In this document: positions 11,158 through 21,956 of the stretch, in pieces
Layout: each line of letters opens with the position of its first letter
Numbering within the stretch: position 1 is the stretch's first letter
Source: Leucaena leucocephala
Lineage: Eukaryota; Streptophyta; Magnoliopsida; Fabales; Fabaceae
Assembly: GCA_037074615.1 (NCBI GenBank)
Contig: CM073532.1
Span: 18,058,001-18,122,000, forward strand
Length of the DNA stretch: 64,000 nucleotides
Direction of reading: 5' to 3'
Notes under the pieces: model-generated
The model's input: the letters and a program-made list of their open reading frames with translations, nothing else
What the model was told of the DNA's origin: nothing
Database searches by the model: none
Made by a program: the position numbers and the translations under genes

Positions 11158-12902
11158 TGAAGGGAATTGGAAGACACGCAGCGGAAATTAACTTTTAATT
11201 TTTTTCCATTCCCAGCCAGGATCTACCAAATGTGTTTAAGTCTACTTGCGACTTGTCGTCTCTGGAATTTGTAGTCGCAACCTATTCTGCTACTAGTCGC
11301 GACCTGTAGTCTCCTTTCAGATTTCTAACGTTCAGAAGCCAATTTGGTCGCGACCTCGTCGTACCTGGTACTCTTTTTCCGTTCGTAAGAAGTCGACAAC
11401 TCAGATCGGCTTTCTCTACCAGTATCCACACGAATAGCGTTCCAACCACGAACGACGTGCTAGCGCCTGTTATCCCTCTAGGGTTTTCTCAAGATTCTGT
11501 CCTCACCGTCTCTATTCTGGCAGTTTCTTATCTGCAAACCTTTTGCACTCTCCTTGCCCCTTTTTCTCTTGTGTGTTGTGTGTAGAACCCTAGCTCCTAA
11601 TATCAAATATATAGGATGCTATCGGGCTTCTAATTGGGCCGGGCTTCAAAAAAAATCTTATATTAATTCTAAAATTAATACAATATTATATATTGCATAG
11701 TTTGATAAGAAACTAATTAAATAAATATGATTTTTATTAAATCCGTCCCACAGATTTAAATCACCTATTTATTTAATTTAAAATAAAGATAAGACGGAAT
11801 TATATTTGATTTATTCTCATAATCAAATTTGAGATATCTTATCAATTTGAATTTCAAATTCAAATAGATCATATCCATCTAAATTCAAATTCAAAAGTGA
11901 TAGAAATTTAATTTATCCTTATAAATTAAATCTTGCAAATATCTCTTATATTATATACATAATATATATACAAATTTATATATATAAAAAATATATAAAT
12001 CTACCCTAGACTATTCATTGAATCTAGACATCTCTTAGATTCAATGAATCTGGACATCACAGCTCGAGTTGGGCTATTTTGTGTGCGACCCTGTAGGCCC
12101 ATATGAAGTTGGCAGTGGCCCAGTTACTATACTAACCCATAAGTCATAAGCGGCCTCTAGCAAGACATTACGACTACCCAAATCATATGAGGATCGATGA
12201 ACGATATTACCTTTCATACAACCATATCACGTCCCTTTTGTCACACGATATTTCGGTCATGGATGAGGCATGGTGAACATCATCCTCCTATTCCTGACCG
12301 TCACTTTCTCGATCCCTGAGCAGTGTGACTATAGTAATGGAACTACCCTTCCATTACAGTATGGCCATACATTTCTCAGACTCACTCATCGAGGGGCCCA
12401 GTAATATCTCTCTACGAATGTGAGGGACAAATTCCATCTTGACCATTCACATTCCTCCGCATGAAAAACCACTAAGCCCGAACATAGCCTTTAGATCACT
12501 CGGTCAAAAGTGACTTTTGACTAGGTCAGAGCTGAGCGTTTGTCATGTAGGAATCCATGATGATCTCAGGTCAAAGGGCATAATGACATGGCTTGTATAT
12601 GAGAGAAGCTTATGACTTGACCCATGCAGCTCTCTCATGGCGGGTCGATCCAACACCTTGTACTGGTACATGTGCCTATGACTTTGATTTATATCTCTAT
12701 ATATCTTCAAAGTCATACTGGTCTTATTTTATCTCAGCTCCCGCATAGATGACCGACCAGGGACATTTAGGATAAGTTTATGAGTTATCCAATAATGGTC
12801 ATCATGGTAAACATGCAAATAATGTGATAACATAATTAAGAAATTCATAAATCAACAATGTTCATAACATAATGATTAGCCCCTAGGGCATAATCTCCAA
12901 CA
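11158..12902 (-). repeat. Copia A 5' LTR
   Basis: A 1745 bp LTR, TGTTGGAG...CCCTTCA on the minus strand. It is ~175 bp shorter than the 3' LTR because most of the GGTCGCGACC repeat array is missing: sequence jumps from 'tgtgtttaagtc' to 'tacttgcgac' at 11240. The rest aligns closely with 2867-4786. Confidence 0.93.
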
Positions 12903-13079
12903 TCTCTATCTTTTGGAAGGTGGGGTGGATCTTGATGAAGGTGACTATTTGCTGTACTCCTTTTATATTTGCTACCAAGAACTGATGTAATTGTAAAGTG
13001 CATATATATGAATGAAGTTATACTCTGACTATAATGATTATGGTAAGAAACGTGCTAACGTTGTTATTTTGTAACATGA

Positions 13080-13930
13080 TGTTGTCATTTGCTACTAGTT
13101 GGGTTGTTATGTTCAATCACGCAGTATGTTTTTCCTGCTTCAATCAAGGTGTTATGCACATTTGGACACTACACTTTCTATCATTTTCTACTGGTTAAGT
13201 TGTTATTCCTTCAATATGAGGTTGTTATTTATAAGTGCTGGAGTTGTTACGTTTGCTATCTGGGATACGTGATTTTTCAGTTGTGAAGCACTTATTCCTT
13301 CACTATGAGGTTGTTATTCCCTAATGCTGGAGTTGTTATTCCTTCAATACGGGGTTGTTAGTTGAAGGTGCTGGAGTTTTTATCTTTGCTGTCGTGGGGA
13401 AGTTGTTATTCCTTACCATTAGGGTTGTTATTCCTTCAATACAGGGTGGTTATTTATAAGTGTTGGAGTTGTTACATTTGCTATATGGGATACGAGATTT
13501 TCCGGTTGTGAAGCATTTATTCCATCACTATAGGGTTGTTATTCCCTACTGCTGGGGTTGTTATTCCTTCAATACGGGGTTGTTATTTGTAAGTGCTGGA
13601 GTTGTTATCTTTTTTGTCGTGGGGAAGTTGTTATTCTCTATTGCTGGGGTTGTTATTCCTTCAATACGATGTTGTTATTTGTAAGTGCTGGAGTTGTTAC
13701 GTTTGCTATTTGGGATACGTGATTTTCCATTTGTGAAGCACTTATTCCTTCACTAAGGGGTTGTTATTCTCTACCGCTGGAGTTGTTATTCCTTCAATAT
13801 GGGGTTGTTACTTTTAAGTGATAGAGTTGTTATTTTGTTGTCATTGGGTAGTTGTTATTTACGGTGGTCCAATTATCATTTCTTCACTATGGAGTTGTTA
13901 TTCCCTACTGGTGGAGTTTTTAATATTCCC
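13080..13930. repeat. MULE-1 subterminal minisatellite
   Basis: Degenerate tandem units of about 20-21 bp centred on 'ggagttgttatt' and 'ggggttgttattccttcaat', alternating with 'gtaagtgctgg', are repeated some 30-40 times. MULE-2 has a comparable array, also on the 3' side of its transposase (53525-54180), with the related core 'agttgcaaa'. Several ORFs read through the array but look like by-products of a repeat with few stops. Confidence 0.85.
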
Positions 13931-14098
13931 CCATATAGGGTTGAGTTTGGTCAATTTGTTCTACATTATAATATATGAAACACGGCACCTGTCTATTGAA
14001 CATGATAACATTATTTCCTCAATAGGTTAACAACTTGACATTTCTTCAAAATGTACAATTACACGTATTCTTTGAAAATTTTACAGTCCAAAATACAC

Positions 14099-14305
14099 TT
14101 AAATAGTCACTATTTTCTTGTGATGTCTGGACGTTTTGCCACCTACACTGGGCAACACTTGTTCTCGTAGTGAGTTGTTGGGGTGAGTCATCAGCCAAAA
14201 CAAACAGTCAACCCTCAGTTGGTGGAGATCTTTAGTTGAGTAATTTGGCATTGTATAACCTTCATCATCTACAGTGTTGCCATCCCAAGTCTTTAGCCAT
14301 GACAA
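14099..14305 (-). pseudogene. Ulp1-associated gene, C-terminal exon-like segment
   Basis: A 68-codon segment with 'MPNYSTKDLHQLRVDC' and 'MTHPNNSLREQVLP'. This resembles the C-terminal tail after the Ulp1-like cysteine protease domain in transposon-encoded plant proteins. I cannot find the His-Asp-Cys catalytic triad upstream, so the protease core is missing or unrecognisable. Same strand and order as the segments up to 16955. Confidence 0.4.
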
Positions 14306-14610
14306 AACAATAACTCCACATGAATACTTGCAAGTTGTCTAGTAATACAAGAACATGAATTCACTCAGTCACAAGCAAAAACTAAAAATCAACTATATGG
14401 GTTAACATGCTGACGTGTCCATTTGGACATGTAGTTTCGGTCAATTGACTTCAAACTGATCCTCCTTCCCAAAAACTTCCGGCTTCACTGTCCGAAGTAT
14501 TTTCAAGAAGCAACACTTCTGGACATATAGAATGTAGAGGCAAAAAAAATTAAATTCAACTTTGCCGATAATAATGACAATTAATATCTAAGTAAATAAC
14601 AACCTATACA

Positions 14611-14820
14611 TTAGGAAATACATACACAGTCGTTTGCCATCCATTGATTCACTTTGAATATATGTTGCCCACTGGTCATCGTCTTCTTGCACTTACCTTT
14701 TTTGTCATCCTTATATGCTTCATTATCTTGCTGCCTTTGTAATCTCAGAAATGTGATGGTATTAACCAACGAGTCAAGGGCACAGAATTGCATCTTCTTC
14801 ACATCAAAAACATAACAGAA
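14611..14820 (-). pseudogene. Possible exon of the same minus-strand gene
   Basis: An open segment with 'MKKMQFCALDSLVNTITFLRL' (given as MKKMQFCALD and LVNTITFLRL), followed by a Lys/Asp-rich stretch. It has no recognised domain. It is kept because it lies in order between two better supported segments of the minus-strand gene. It could be chance. Confidence 0.25.
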
Positions 14821-15284
14821 CTAGTGGTGTTATAAGTAATTAGGTTCAAAAATTAAGTCACAATCACCAATGTTGTCGCCAACATGTTCTGGCAATATTT
14901 GTGATTCATTCCCTTCAACTGACCACCGTAGAGGATTGGCCAACATTTTCTGCATTAAATATGCAGAAAAGATGTGTCTTGTGACTAAACCGGTTATGTC
15001 TTCTCATCTTGAATCTTCGCCACCATCGTCATTACCTGTGAAAACAAACATGAAATCAGCAAACCACTATTATAGTGCATAACGATCAAAGTTGTTAAGG
15101 ACAATTATCTTACACTGGTGCTTATCCATGCTCTACTACTAAGGCAACGTAGCTCACCACCCCTTAGGTGGTACCCATTCATCTCTATAAAAACACTACA
15201 ATAATTGACACTAAAATCAGGCACTCAGTTTTGACTGGGGAAATAAGATTTTTAGCAGGTAACGACAATGAAATACTTACTCTT

Positions 15285-15704
15285 GCTCCTTAGAACCAGC
15301 AGACTGACTTGTGCACATGTTAAACATAGCTTCCTTGTCTACTTCGTTCTTCCTCTTCTTGCCAACCCTCGCCTTTGTCTCCACAAAGTAGGGAGATCTA
15401 ACAGCTAGTTCTTTTCCCTCTTTGATCTTCTTATATATGTTTTCCCCTCCTGTGCATTTCCTTCCTTTTGTCCTTTGTATGTCCTTCCGCCTTCATCACC
15501 ACCTTCCTCTTCACTTGTTTCATCACCACCTTCCTCATCACCTTTGTCTTCACCTTTATCACCATTTCCATTGCCCTCCCCGCCTTCATCTGCACCTTCC
15601 TCTTGACGTTCATCTGCTACTTCATTAACCTCTCCTCCATCATGTCCACCTTCCTCTTCCCCTATAATGCTACGAAGAGGAGCCAATAGTTCTTTCCTCA
15701 CCAT
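15285..15704 (-). pseudogene. Acidic Glu/Gly/Asp-rich segment plus basic exon end
   Basis: 15405-15704 encodes an acidic low-complexity run (EEGG, GDEGG and similar) followed by the basic 'IRRSKREKN'. Just past its stop, another frame (about 15290-15400) reads 'ELAVRSPYFVETKAR' and 'GKKRKNEVDKEAMFNMC' and ends at GTAAGT, a good plant splice donor. Acidic linkers followed by 'RRSKR..K' and 'SPY' motifs are typical just before the Ulp1-like domain in transposon-encoded plant proteins. A frameshift separates the two parts. Confidence 0.45.
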
Positions 15705-15767
15705 GGTTAATATTCTAGTGTAAGTTGCCTTTATTAGCTAAAAAAGAAAAATAATTTAGCGTATTAT

Positions 15768-16675
15768 TTAAATTGTACTAAACCAACAAATGAAAGCAAT
15801 TAGTGTCATACATACCGGGTGAGTAAGATCAATGTCTAGATTAAACATTGTTGCTTTAGGCCGGTCGTCGCTAGTGTTACCATGTAGAACACCTTGTTTG
15901 CTATCCTTCTCTAACCGTGTTCTTGCCTGGACCTCCTCATCATTCCAGTAAGTAATGGCATCCCTGACCTCAAAGGCTTTTTGTCGACCCAATGGAAACA
16001 TTTGCAGACAATAAATTTGCATTTCACATGATGCATAAGTTAAGAACATATTTTAATACACACTGACAATTAATTGTTGTTACACACACAAAATGTTACG
16101 CTAATGACACTTACCATGAGGAAGTATAAGCAGCCTCCTATGTTCTTCCTCCCATTTGCATCCTCTTTTCTCAACTCTTCATGATAATCTTTAATAGAGT
16201 CTGCCAGTTTATTAAGAATAAAGGTGTACCAATCGAACTCATTGTAGGTATCCTTAGTCAAAGTCATTACCTTCAACACCTTGTCGCTTACATATATGCA
16301 TGAGCTAGGGTCTAAGAGGATCCCTAGGCTGTACATCACAAAAAGGAACTCAAAATCAGCATTCTCCTTCTCACCAATCAACCAGCCTGCTATTGTCGTG
16401 TATGGGACCTTCCCATGCACTATCTTCAGCTCCTTGAACCTTTGGTCATTAGATGTCATCGACATTATGTCAGACCCATCAAATGGCAAGCCCATTACCT
16501 TATTCACATCTATTGCATCCATTTCAAGGTTTTCCCTCTAATTGAAATTGTTTTCGTCCGTGGGTCAAAAGCACGCATAAGCACCCCACATAAATCCTGT
16601 TGAATGTGTGGGTAGCTTATACGTACTAATTTATCAAACCCAATCACCCTCAGTCTCTCCATTATTTTTTTCTCC
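15768..16675 (-). pseudogene. Plant-mobile-domain-like segment of the MULE-1 second gene
   Basis: The minus strand reads 'ERLRVIGFDKLVRISY', 'FDPRTKTISIRGKTL', then after a 1 bp frameshift 'MDAIDVNKVMGLPFDGSD', 'FLFVMYSLGILLDPSSCIYV' and 'NEFDWYTFILNKLADSIKDY', ending in 'CLYFLM'. A GTAAGT donor follows at that point, and the next exon-like segment holds 'MFPLGRQKAFEVRDAITYW'. This 'FDP..R.I.V.G' then 'V..V.GLP' then '..LG..L.P' pattern is the domain that precedes Ulp1-like proteases in transposon genes; it may tether or recognise DNA, but its function is unknown. The frameshift and an unclear acceptor indicate decay. Confidence 0.6.
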
Positions 16676-16955
16676 CCTTCAACACCTTACAGACATCAAT
16701 GAACTGCTTTGGTGCATATCTTGTGTAGAAGGGCACGACATATTTCTTCCCTTTGCCTAGACCTCTTAATTCCTTCGCCCTGCTTTTGTATTCAAATCTC
16801 TCATGCTCTTCCAATTTATTCCAACTTTCTCTGAATGATGCACCAATGTCTTCTAATGACATTTTCTTCCGTGGGTTGGCATTTTTTTTGCTCTTCAACG
16901 AAGAGTGCATATCCAGAGAAGTTGTAACTTCTTGGTCCGCCTTCACTTTTTCCAA
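16662..16955 (-). pseudogene. HMG-box-like N-terminal segment
   Basis: A 97-codon segment with 'MSLEDIGASFRESWNKLEEH', then 'ERFEYKSRAKELR'. The pattern (S..EIG..F...W..L...E...Y...A) matches the second half of an HMG box. It runs directly into the plant-mobile-like domain of the next segment. An HMG-like DNA-binding start on a transposon-carried Ulp1-associated gene is plausible. The call rests on pattern only. Confidence 0.4.
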
Positions 16956-16983
16956 TATTGGACATCTTTTTATCCTGCAATAA

Positions 16984-17851
16984 CAACCACTTTCATCAAT
17001 AGAATGAATTATTACTCAATAACAATCACTTTTATCTTACTTATTGATGTTGTTATGAGTTCTACTAAATAGAAGGTACTGTTGGTGAATTTAACAACTA
17101 AGAAAAATCTAGTGTATATCCCTCTGGTTCTATGTTTTATTCAATCATGAATTAATAAGGACTCAGTAAATAAGCTTTCATATCTTTCCTTAACTGTATT
17201 CTCTAGGCAAGGACAACATCATTCATTGCATAACTCGAATTCATGATAAAGGAAACAAAGATGTTAGAGAAAAAAATTAAATTGCAATTTTGGTGATTTA
17301 ACAAGATTATGAAATTCTTCACTAGTTAATTTGACCTTATTAAGAATTATTTTTTTAATTGTAGAGCCTAGATTTTGATTTTATTATTTCAAATTGGATT
17401 TTCTTAGAATTTGCTCATTTAAATAATTAGGTGTGGGAAAATATCCTTTATAATTAAGATATGAGCAGCAAATTTTTAAAAATGACCAACACTTTCAGTT
17501 GAAGATGAAATTAATTTTTTTTAATTTTTTCTAGTTGACAAATAGTACTCATCTATATTTTTCTATATCACATCTTTAACCGTATTCACAGTAAAGCTGA
17601 GTACTAATAAAGAAAAATTATTTATGAAAAAATTAAAGATAAATATTTAAAATCAAATTTAAGTATTTAAAAAACATATGAGAACTAAAAATATTAAATA
17701 TGAATATTAAAAAAATTAGATTTAAGTAATTAAATATATCATTAATGAAAAATATCAAATTTAAGTATCGAAAATATTACATAGGATTACTAGAAAAATC
17801 ATGAGGTGGTTTTGAGTAGTGCTAGGTGCACTGATCATGATAGCTCTTAAT
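16984..17851. other. AT-rich non-coding DNA
   Basis: A very A+T-rich stretch without ORFs or recognised repeats, perhaps the right end of MULE-1 or older DNA. Its last five bases before copia B are CTTAG (17852-17856), the left TSD of B. Confidence 0.6.
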
Positions 17852-17856
17852 CTTAG

Positions 17857-17997
17857 TGTTGGAAAATGGGCTAGTCTATCCATGGTGGATTAGGCCCATA
17901 TCCATGAGTCTGTACAGTGGACATGGAGAGAGAAGTTATTGAAAAACTACAAGAGGAAAATGTGGGAGAGTAGGAAGTTATTCACAGAACCCACTCC
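17857..17997 (+). repeat. Copia B 5' LTR, first part
   Basis: Begins TGTTGGAAAATGGG and aligns with 34110-34250. It is interrupted after ACTCC (17993-17997) by the gypsy palindrome and continues at 24773 after the repeated ACTCC. Confidence 0.93.
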
Positions 17998-18240
17998 TGT
18001 CACATCCTTATTTTTATACATCTTAGGAACCATTCAGTAGCACTTAAACCACTTTCAAGGTCATTGAAGTCTAAACACTTAATCTGGAATTTTATTCATA
18101 TCGAGTACTGTTCACTGTGGTAAATTCCAGATGAGTGACCTGATTTTGAAAATTCATAACTAATTCTAGAAAAATCGAAATGAAGTGGTTCTAAATGCTA
18201 CTAAATGGTCCCTAAGACACATGAAGGTAAGGATGTTTCA
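17998..18240. repeat. Mini inverted repeat of LTR U5 ends
   Basis: The outer end of the left LTR is itself a small inverted structure. It starts TGTCACATCCTTA and ends TAAGGATGTTTCA, with about 55 bp terminal inverted similarity (the 'cttagg.accatt.agtagca' text in both orientations). It replaces about 920 bp of normal LTR sequence present in the right arm and is followed by nine T residues (18241-18249). The right end resembles the LTR terminus at 62506 (TGAAACATCC) more than its own partner. Confidence 0.8.
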
Positions 18241-20138
18241 TTTTTTTTTGACAGAACCTCCCCTGTAATGTTATGTTTGGGAATGAGATTCAAAAGAATC
18301 CCAGTAACAATAATCATAACAAAATATGTAATGCAGAGTGACGGTGCTTGCTTGTGACTGTGTACAGATAAGTATGCTGCATGCTTCCATATTCAATAAC
18401 ATATGATCATAGCATTGGAATAGAGCTTCAAGCATAACATATAGGACAACAATCAACCAAACAAAACAACACATCACAAAGACATTACATAAGAGCTAGG
18501 ATTAGTTGTTACCTCAAAAGCAGTGCTTCAGAACTTCCCTACTACTTCCAACTTCACCAGAACTTCCTTACTTCTTTCTTTCTCACACTTTCTCTCTCAA
18601 GAACTTCTCTCTTCCCTTCTTCCTTGCTCATGCCGAAATGAGGGGCTAGGTGGGGGTATTTATAGTGTTGAGAAATGGCAATCTTGTAATTAGGAAGACT
18701 TATGATCCTGTGGTCCTGGTTTTTCCTGGAATTTCCTATTTTCTTTAATTCTTTTTTACTGCATCACCCTAGACACCTCATGGGACACCTCATAGGACAC
18801 CTCACCACCCATATTCTTCATGTGACGAAATTTGGAGGTTCTGGAAGCTTTCCGGTCCAATCCGGTACCGGCCCGGTCCATCGCCTCGAAAAACGTGCCG
18901 TTTTCTGAATCTGATGTTTCTGAAGATCCTTTTTATGTCTACTGACCTCACATTTAGTATCTAGACCCTTTATATCATTAACTTTTTAATACTGGGTCCA
19001 GACTCAGTTACAGATCCCCTGCGAAATGACCAAAATGCCCTTGGTGCCCTATCTTGTCCTATTTTAACCCTAAGGGCAAAATCGTCATTTCACACCTTTC
19101 TGGACCCGGTCAAAGCTTATACTGGCTCTAGTCAACCTTATTTAGACATGTCTTGACCTCTGGGTCTGTCCAAAATGACCAGAATACCCTTTATTCATCT
19201 GCTGCCCTTTTTGTACAACATAGGGGCATTTTCGTAATTTCGCACTTTTCCGGGGTTCTGCTGGACACTGGCCCACCTATCAGTCCAAGAGTCTTATTGG
19301 GCCTCTAATGGCGCCATTTTTGGGCTTCCTGGGTCCATTACCTGTATGGCACGTATTACGAGGAATCTTCCTTTTTGGCCTTGAAACTTTCCATAATTGC
19401 ACTTAAATCGTTTCATTTCCTTTACTAGGTCTAGGGGCATTATTGTCTTTTCATATTTTACCAGAGTATCCTCTGGCCCTGGTCAACTATCCAGATACCC
19501 CTTCTTGACTGTCTAACCTTAGCCAAATGACCAAAATACCATTTACTTATTCTTTAGTTATTCTATAACATAAGGGCATTTTCGTCATTTTGCACATTTT
19601 TCCCGGACACCGGCCCCTCTTACCACTGGACTGGTATTATGGGCCTGGGCCTTCCCTGGTGTCACTACGGAACTTAGAAAACACTGTATGGCCTCTGGCC
19701 ATAGTCCGATCATCTCTATTCGGACTGCCTTTCCTTTACCGATTATAACTGTAATTTCCCATCTTCGAGGATTTTTACAGAAAAATCGGGACCTCAAATC
19801 AAAATTCTGTGACTCCTCATTCAATCCGGAATCCTTTTCTCTAGGTCCCGGTATTTTCAGATATTTTATCCGGACCGGGCTGTTTTGGCCTGAAAAAGCA
19901 CTCACGCCACACTTTTCCAAAATGACCATTTTACCCCTGGTCATATTTCTAATTCTTTCATACACCTAGAGACCTCATATGCATATTTCACAGTTCAGTG
20001 AAATGATCAGCATAATTTTCTCTATTTTCTGGCAAAATATGGTACTCATCGGCTACCAGCCTGATCTTTCCCATAATTATGATTATGCCCTTGAATTCTC
20101 CTTATGGCATCTCTAGGCCTAAAAATTAGGGTGTTACA
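17998..20138 (-). repeat. Gypsy LTR, left arm of palindrome
   Basis: A 2141 bp LTR read on the minus strand, from TGTAACACCC at 20138 to TGTCAC at 17998. It has a TATA box (TATTTATA on plus, 18657-18664). It is shorter than the right-arm LTR because of the rearranged end at 17998-18249. Confidence 0.9.
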
Positions 20139-21034
20139 TTTCTACCCCCCTTAAAATAAATTTCATCCTCGAAATTTACTTGGCATCTTAGTCAACGATC
20201 CTGGATATAGCCCTTCTGTATATCCTTTCCTGGTTTATGACTAAGGCTTGGGGCATTCCTCCTCTTATGGACAATTCATTACACTTGTGAGTAGTGTCCA
20301 TTTCTTTCATATCTTATCCCTTAGAATTTTGATGTAATTCTGGGTTTACATTACTCCTCTTACACTTTGCAAACCTCTCAGGAGAAATATTGTTCTTCGA
20401 CTTTCTTTCTCCTGATACGAGATCATAACCCAGATAACTTCTCTGACTTTTCTTAACTGTTCTCATAACTTCATGCATCTATGCCAAACCTTTGTGGCAT
20501 TTGCACTTTCTTATCCCTTCTCAGGGCTTACATCTCACTAGGCTACTCTTGCCTTAGCACCTTTCAATTTAACGTGCTACTGGGTTAGGGCTAGATTACT
20601 CTTTATATAGCTTTAGGCCCTAGCAATTTCTTTCTTATAGAACTACGTTCTATCTTTGCTTTGCCTTAGACCCTCTTCTCTAGGTCTTTCTGGCCTTTTA
20701 ATCTCTCATGACTTGTTATCATGACCACTTCCTTTAGATCCGAAAAGAACTCTTCATTATCCATATCATCATCTAGGCATATAGTTCCTTACAGCTCAGT
20801 CGCCCTTACAGCTATGGTTCTTCTTAACCATTCTTAGGGTCGACCTTAGGGAATATTGAAGACTCTGTCTGGGGTAAGAGCAAATACCTTTCCTAGGGAT
20901 GTCCGCATTCTTAGGGCAACCTCTTGCAAAGTGGCCTTTCTTACCACAACTGCTTTACCCTGCTCGACATTCCCAGGCGCCATGGCTCTTTCCACCACAT
21001 TGACATCTCTGCTCTCCAATCTGATCATTACCCT
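20139..21034 (-). pseudogene. Gypsy internal remnant, left arm
   Basis: A mirror image of 21061-21956 with the same length (896 bp). Next to the LTR it holds the PPT (on the plus strand 'ctaccccccttaaaa', 20142-20156). At its inner end are the gag zinc-knuckle codons on the minus strand. RT, RNase H and integrase are absent; the sequence between knuckle and PPT has no long ORF in the gag frame. Confidence 0.85.
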
Positions 21035-21060
21035 GGCCTTTCTTGCAAAGTGGCCTTGTC
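21035..21060. other. Palindrome centre spacer
   Basis: A 26 bp asymmetric centre between the arms. Most of it, 'cttgcaaagtggcctt', duplicates sequence lying ~120 bp away in the left arm (about 20923-20938) and, inverted, in the right arm. Such templated filler is typical of polymerase template switching. Confidence 0.85.
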
Positions 21061-21956
21061 AGGGTAATGATCAGATTGGAGAGCAGAGATGTCAATGTGG
21101 TGGAAAGAGCCATGGCGCCTGGGAATGTCGAGCAGGGTAAAGCAGTTGTGGTAAGAAAGGCCACTTTGCAAGAGGTTGCCCTAAGAATGCGGACATCCCT
21201 AGGAAAGGTATTTGCTCTTACCCCAGACAGAGTCTTCAATATTCCCTAAGGTCGACCCTAAGAATGGTTAAGAAGAACCATAGCTGTAAGGGCGACTGAG
21301 CTGTAAGGAACTATATGCCTAGATGATGATATGGATAATGAAGAGTTCTTTTCGGATCTAAAGGAAGTGGTCATGATAACAAGTCATGAGAGATTAAAAG
21401 GCCAGAAAGACCTAGAGAAGAGGGTCTAAGGCAAAGCAAAGATAGAACGTAGTTCTATAAGAAAGAAATTGCTAGGGCCTAAAGCTATATAAAGAGTAAT
21501 CTAGCCCTAACCCAGTAGCACGTTAAATTGAAAGGTGCTAAGGCAAGAGTAGCCTAGTGAGATGTAAGCCCTGAGAAGGGATAAGAAAGTGCAAATGCCA
21601 CAAAGGTTTGGCATAGATGCATGAAGTTATGAGAACAGTTAAGAAAAGTTAGAGAAGTTATCTGGGTTATGATCTCGTATCAGGAGAAAGAAAGTCGAAG
21701 AACAATATTTCTCCTGAGAGGTTTGCAAAGTGTAAGAGGAGTAATGTAAACCCAGAATTACATCAAAATTCTAAGGGATAAGATATGAAAGAAATGGACA
21801 CTACTCACAAGTGTAATGAATTGTCCATAAGAGGAGGAATGCCCCAAGCTTTAGTCATAAACCAGGAAAGGATATACAGAAGGGCTATATCCAGGATCAT
21901 TGACTAAGATGCCAAGTAAATTTCGAGGATGAAATTTATTTTAAGGGGGGTAGAAA
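21061..21956 (+). pseudogene. Gypsy internal remnant with gag zinc knuckles and PPT, right arm
   Basis: The plus-strand reading frame starting at 21060 gives a gag C-terminus with 'CQCGGKSHGAWEC', a stop, then 'SCGKKGHFARGCPKN' (21084-21195), a degenerate double CCHC of the gypsy type. About 750 bp later lies the PPT 'ttttaaggggggtagaaa' (21939-21956), directly before the LTR start TGTAACACCC. Protease, RT, RNase H and integrase (normally ~3 kb) are missing, so each arm is a deletion derivative. The gag family matches the gag interrupted at its first knuckle near 62500. Confidence 0.85.

Larger units (their letters stand above)
2867..12902 (-). mobile_element. Copia element A, full-length with nested solo LTR
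   Basis: This is a complete Ty1/copia retrotransposon on the minus strand. The 5' LTR is 11158-12902, the tRNA-iMet-type PBS 11144-11156, gag-protease-integrase-RT-RNaseH 10031 down to 4861, the PPT 4787-4799 and the 3' LTR 2867-4786. It is flanked by a perfect 5 bp target duplication, TCTCT (2862-2866 and 12903-12907). Domain order (integrase before RT) identifies copia. Motifs resemble the TNT1-94-like polyproteins common in plants, but I cannot fix the lineage. Stops and frameshifts make the copy non-autonomous. It sits inside MULE-1 and carries a solo LTR of its own family in the RT region. Confidence 0.95.
12903..17851. mobile_element. MULE-1 right half (minisatellite plus second gene)
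   Basis: Downstream of copia A the MULE continues with ~180 bp of plain sequence, a minisatellite, and then a minus-strand gene with Ulp1-associated features. A transposase and a Ulp1-type gene on opposite strands in one element is the layout of KAONASHI/CUMULE-type MULEs. I do not see terminal inverted repeats: the left end is lost at 344 and the right end is not recognisable before copia B starts at 17857. Assigning this block to MULE-1 is therefore inference from layout. Confidence 0.55.

Noticed and set aside
13080..13930. CRISPR-like array
   Set aside because: The units are degenerate and contiguous with no regular unique spacers, and the DNA is eukaryotic; it is a minisatellite.
15422..15689. 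Plus-strand His/Phe/Leu-rich ORFs as genes
   Set aside because: They are antisense to the acidic Glu/Gly-rich segment of the minus-strand gene.
18271..18908. ORFs of 68 codons repeated in all gypsy LTRs (also 23188-23825, 51475-52112)
   Set aside because: They lie in LTR non-coding sequence on either strand and are identical only because the LTRs are; no domain is visible.
20856..21249. Two identical ORFs (about 94 codons) facing each other as a duplicated gene
   Set aside because: They are the antisense and alternate frames of the gag knuckle sequence repeated by the palindrome.
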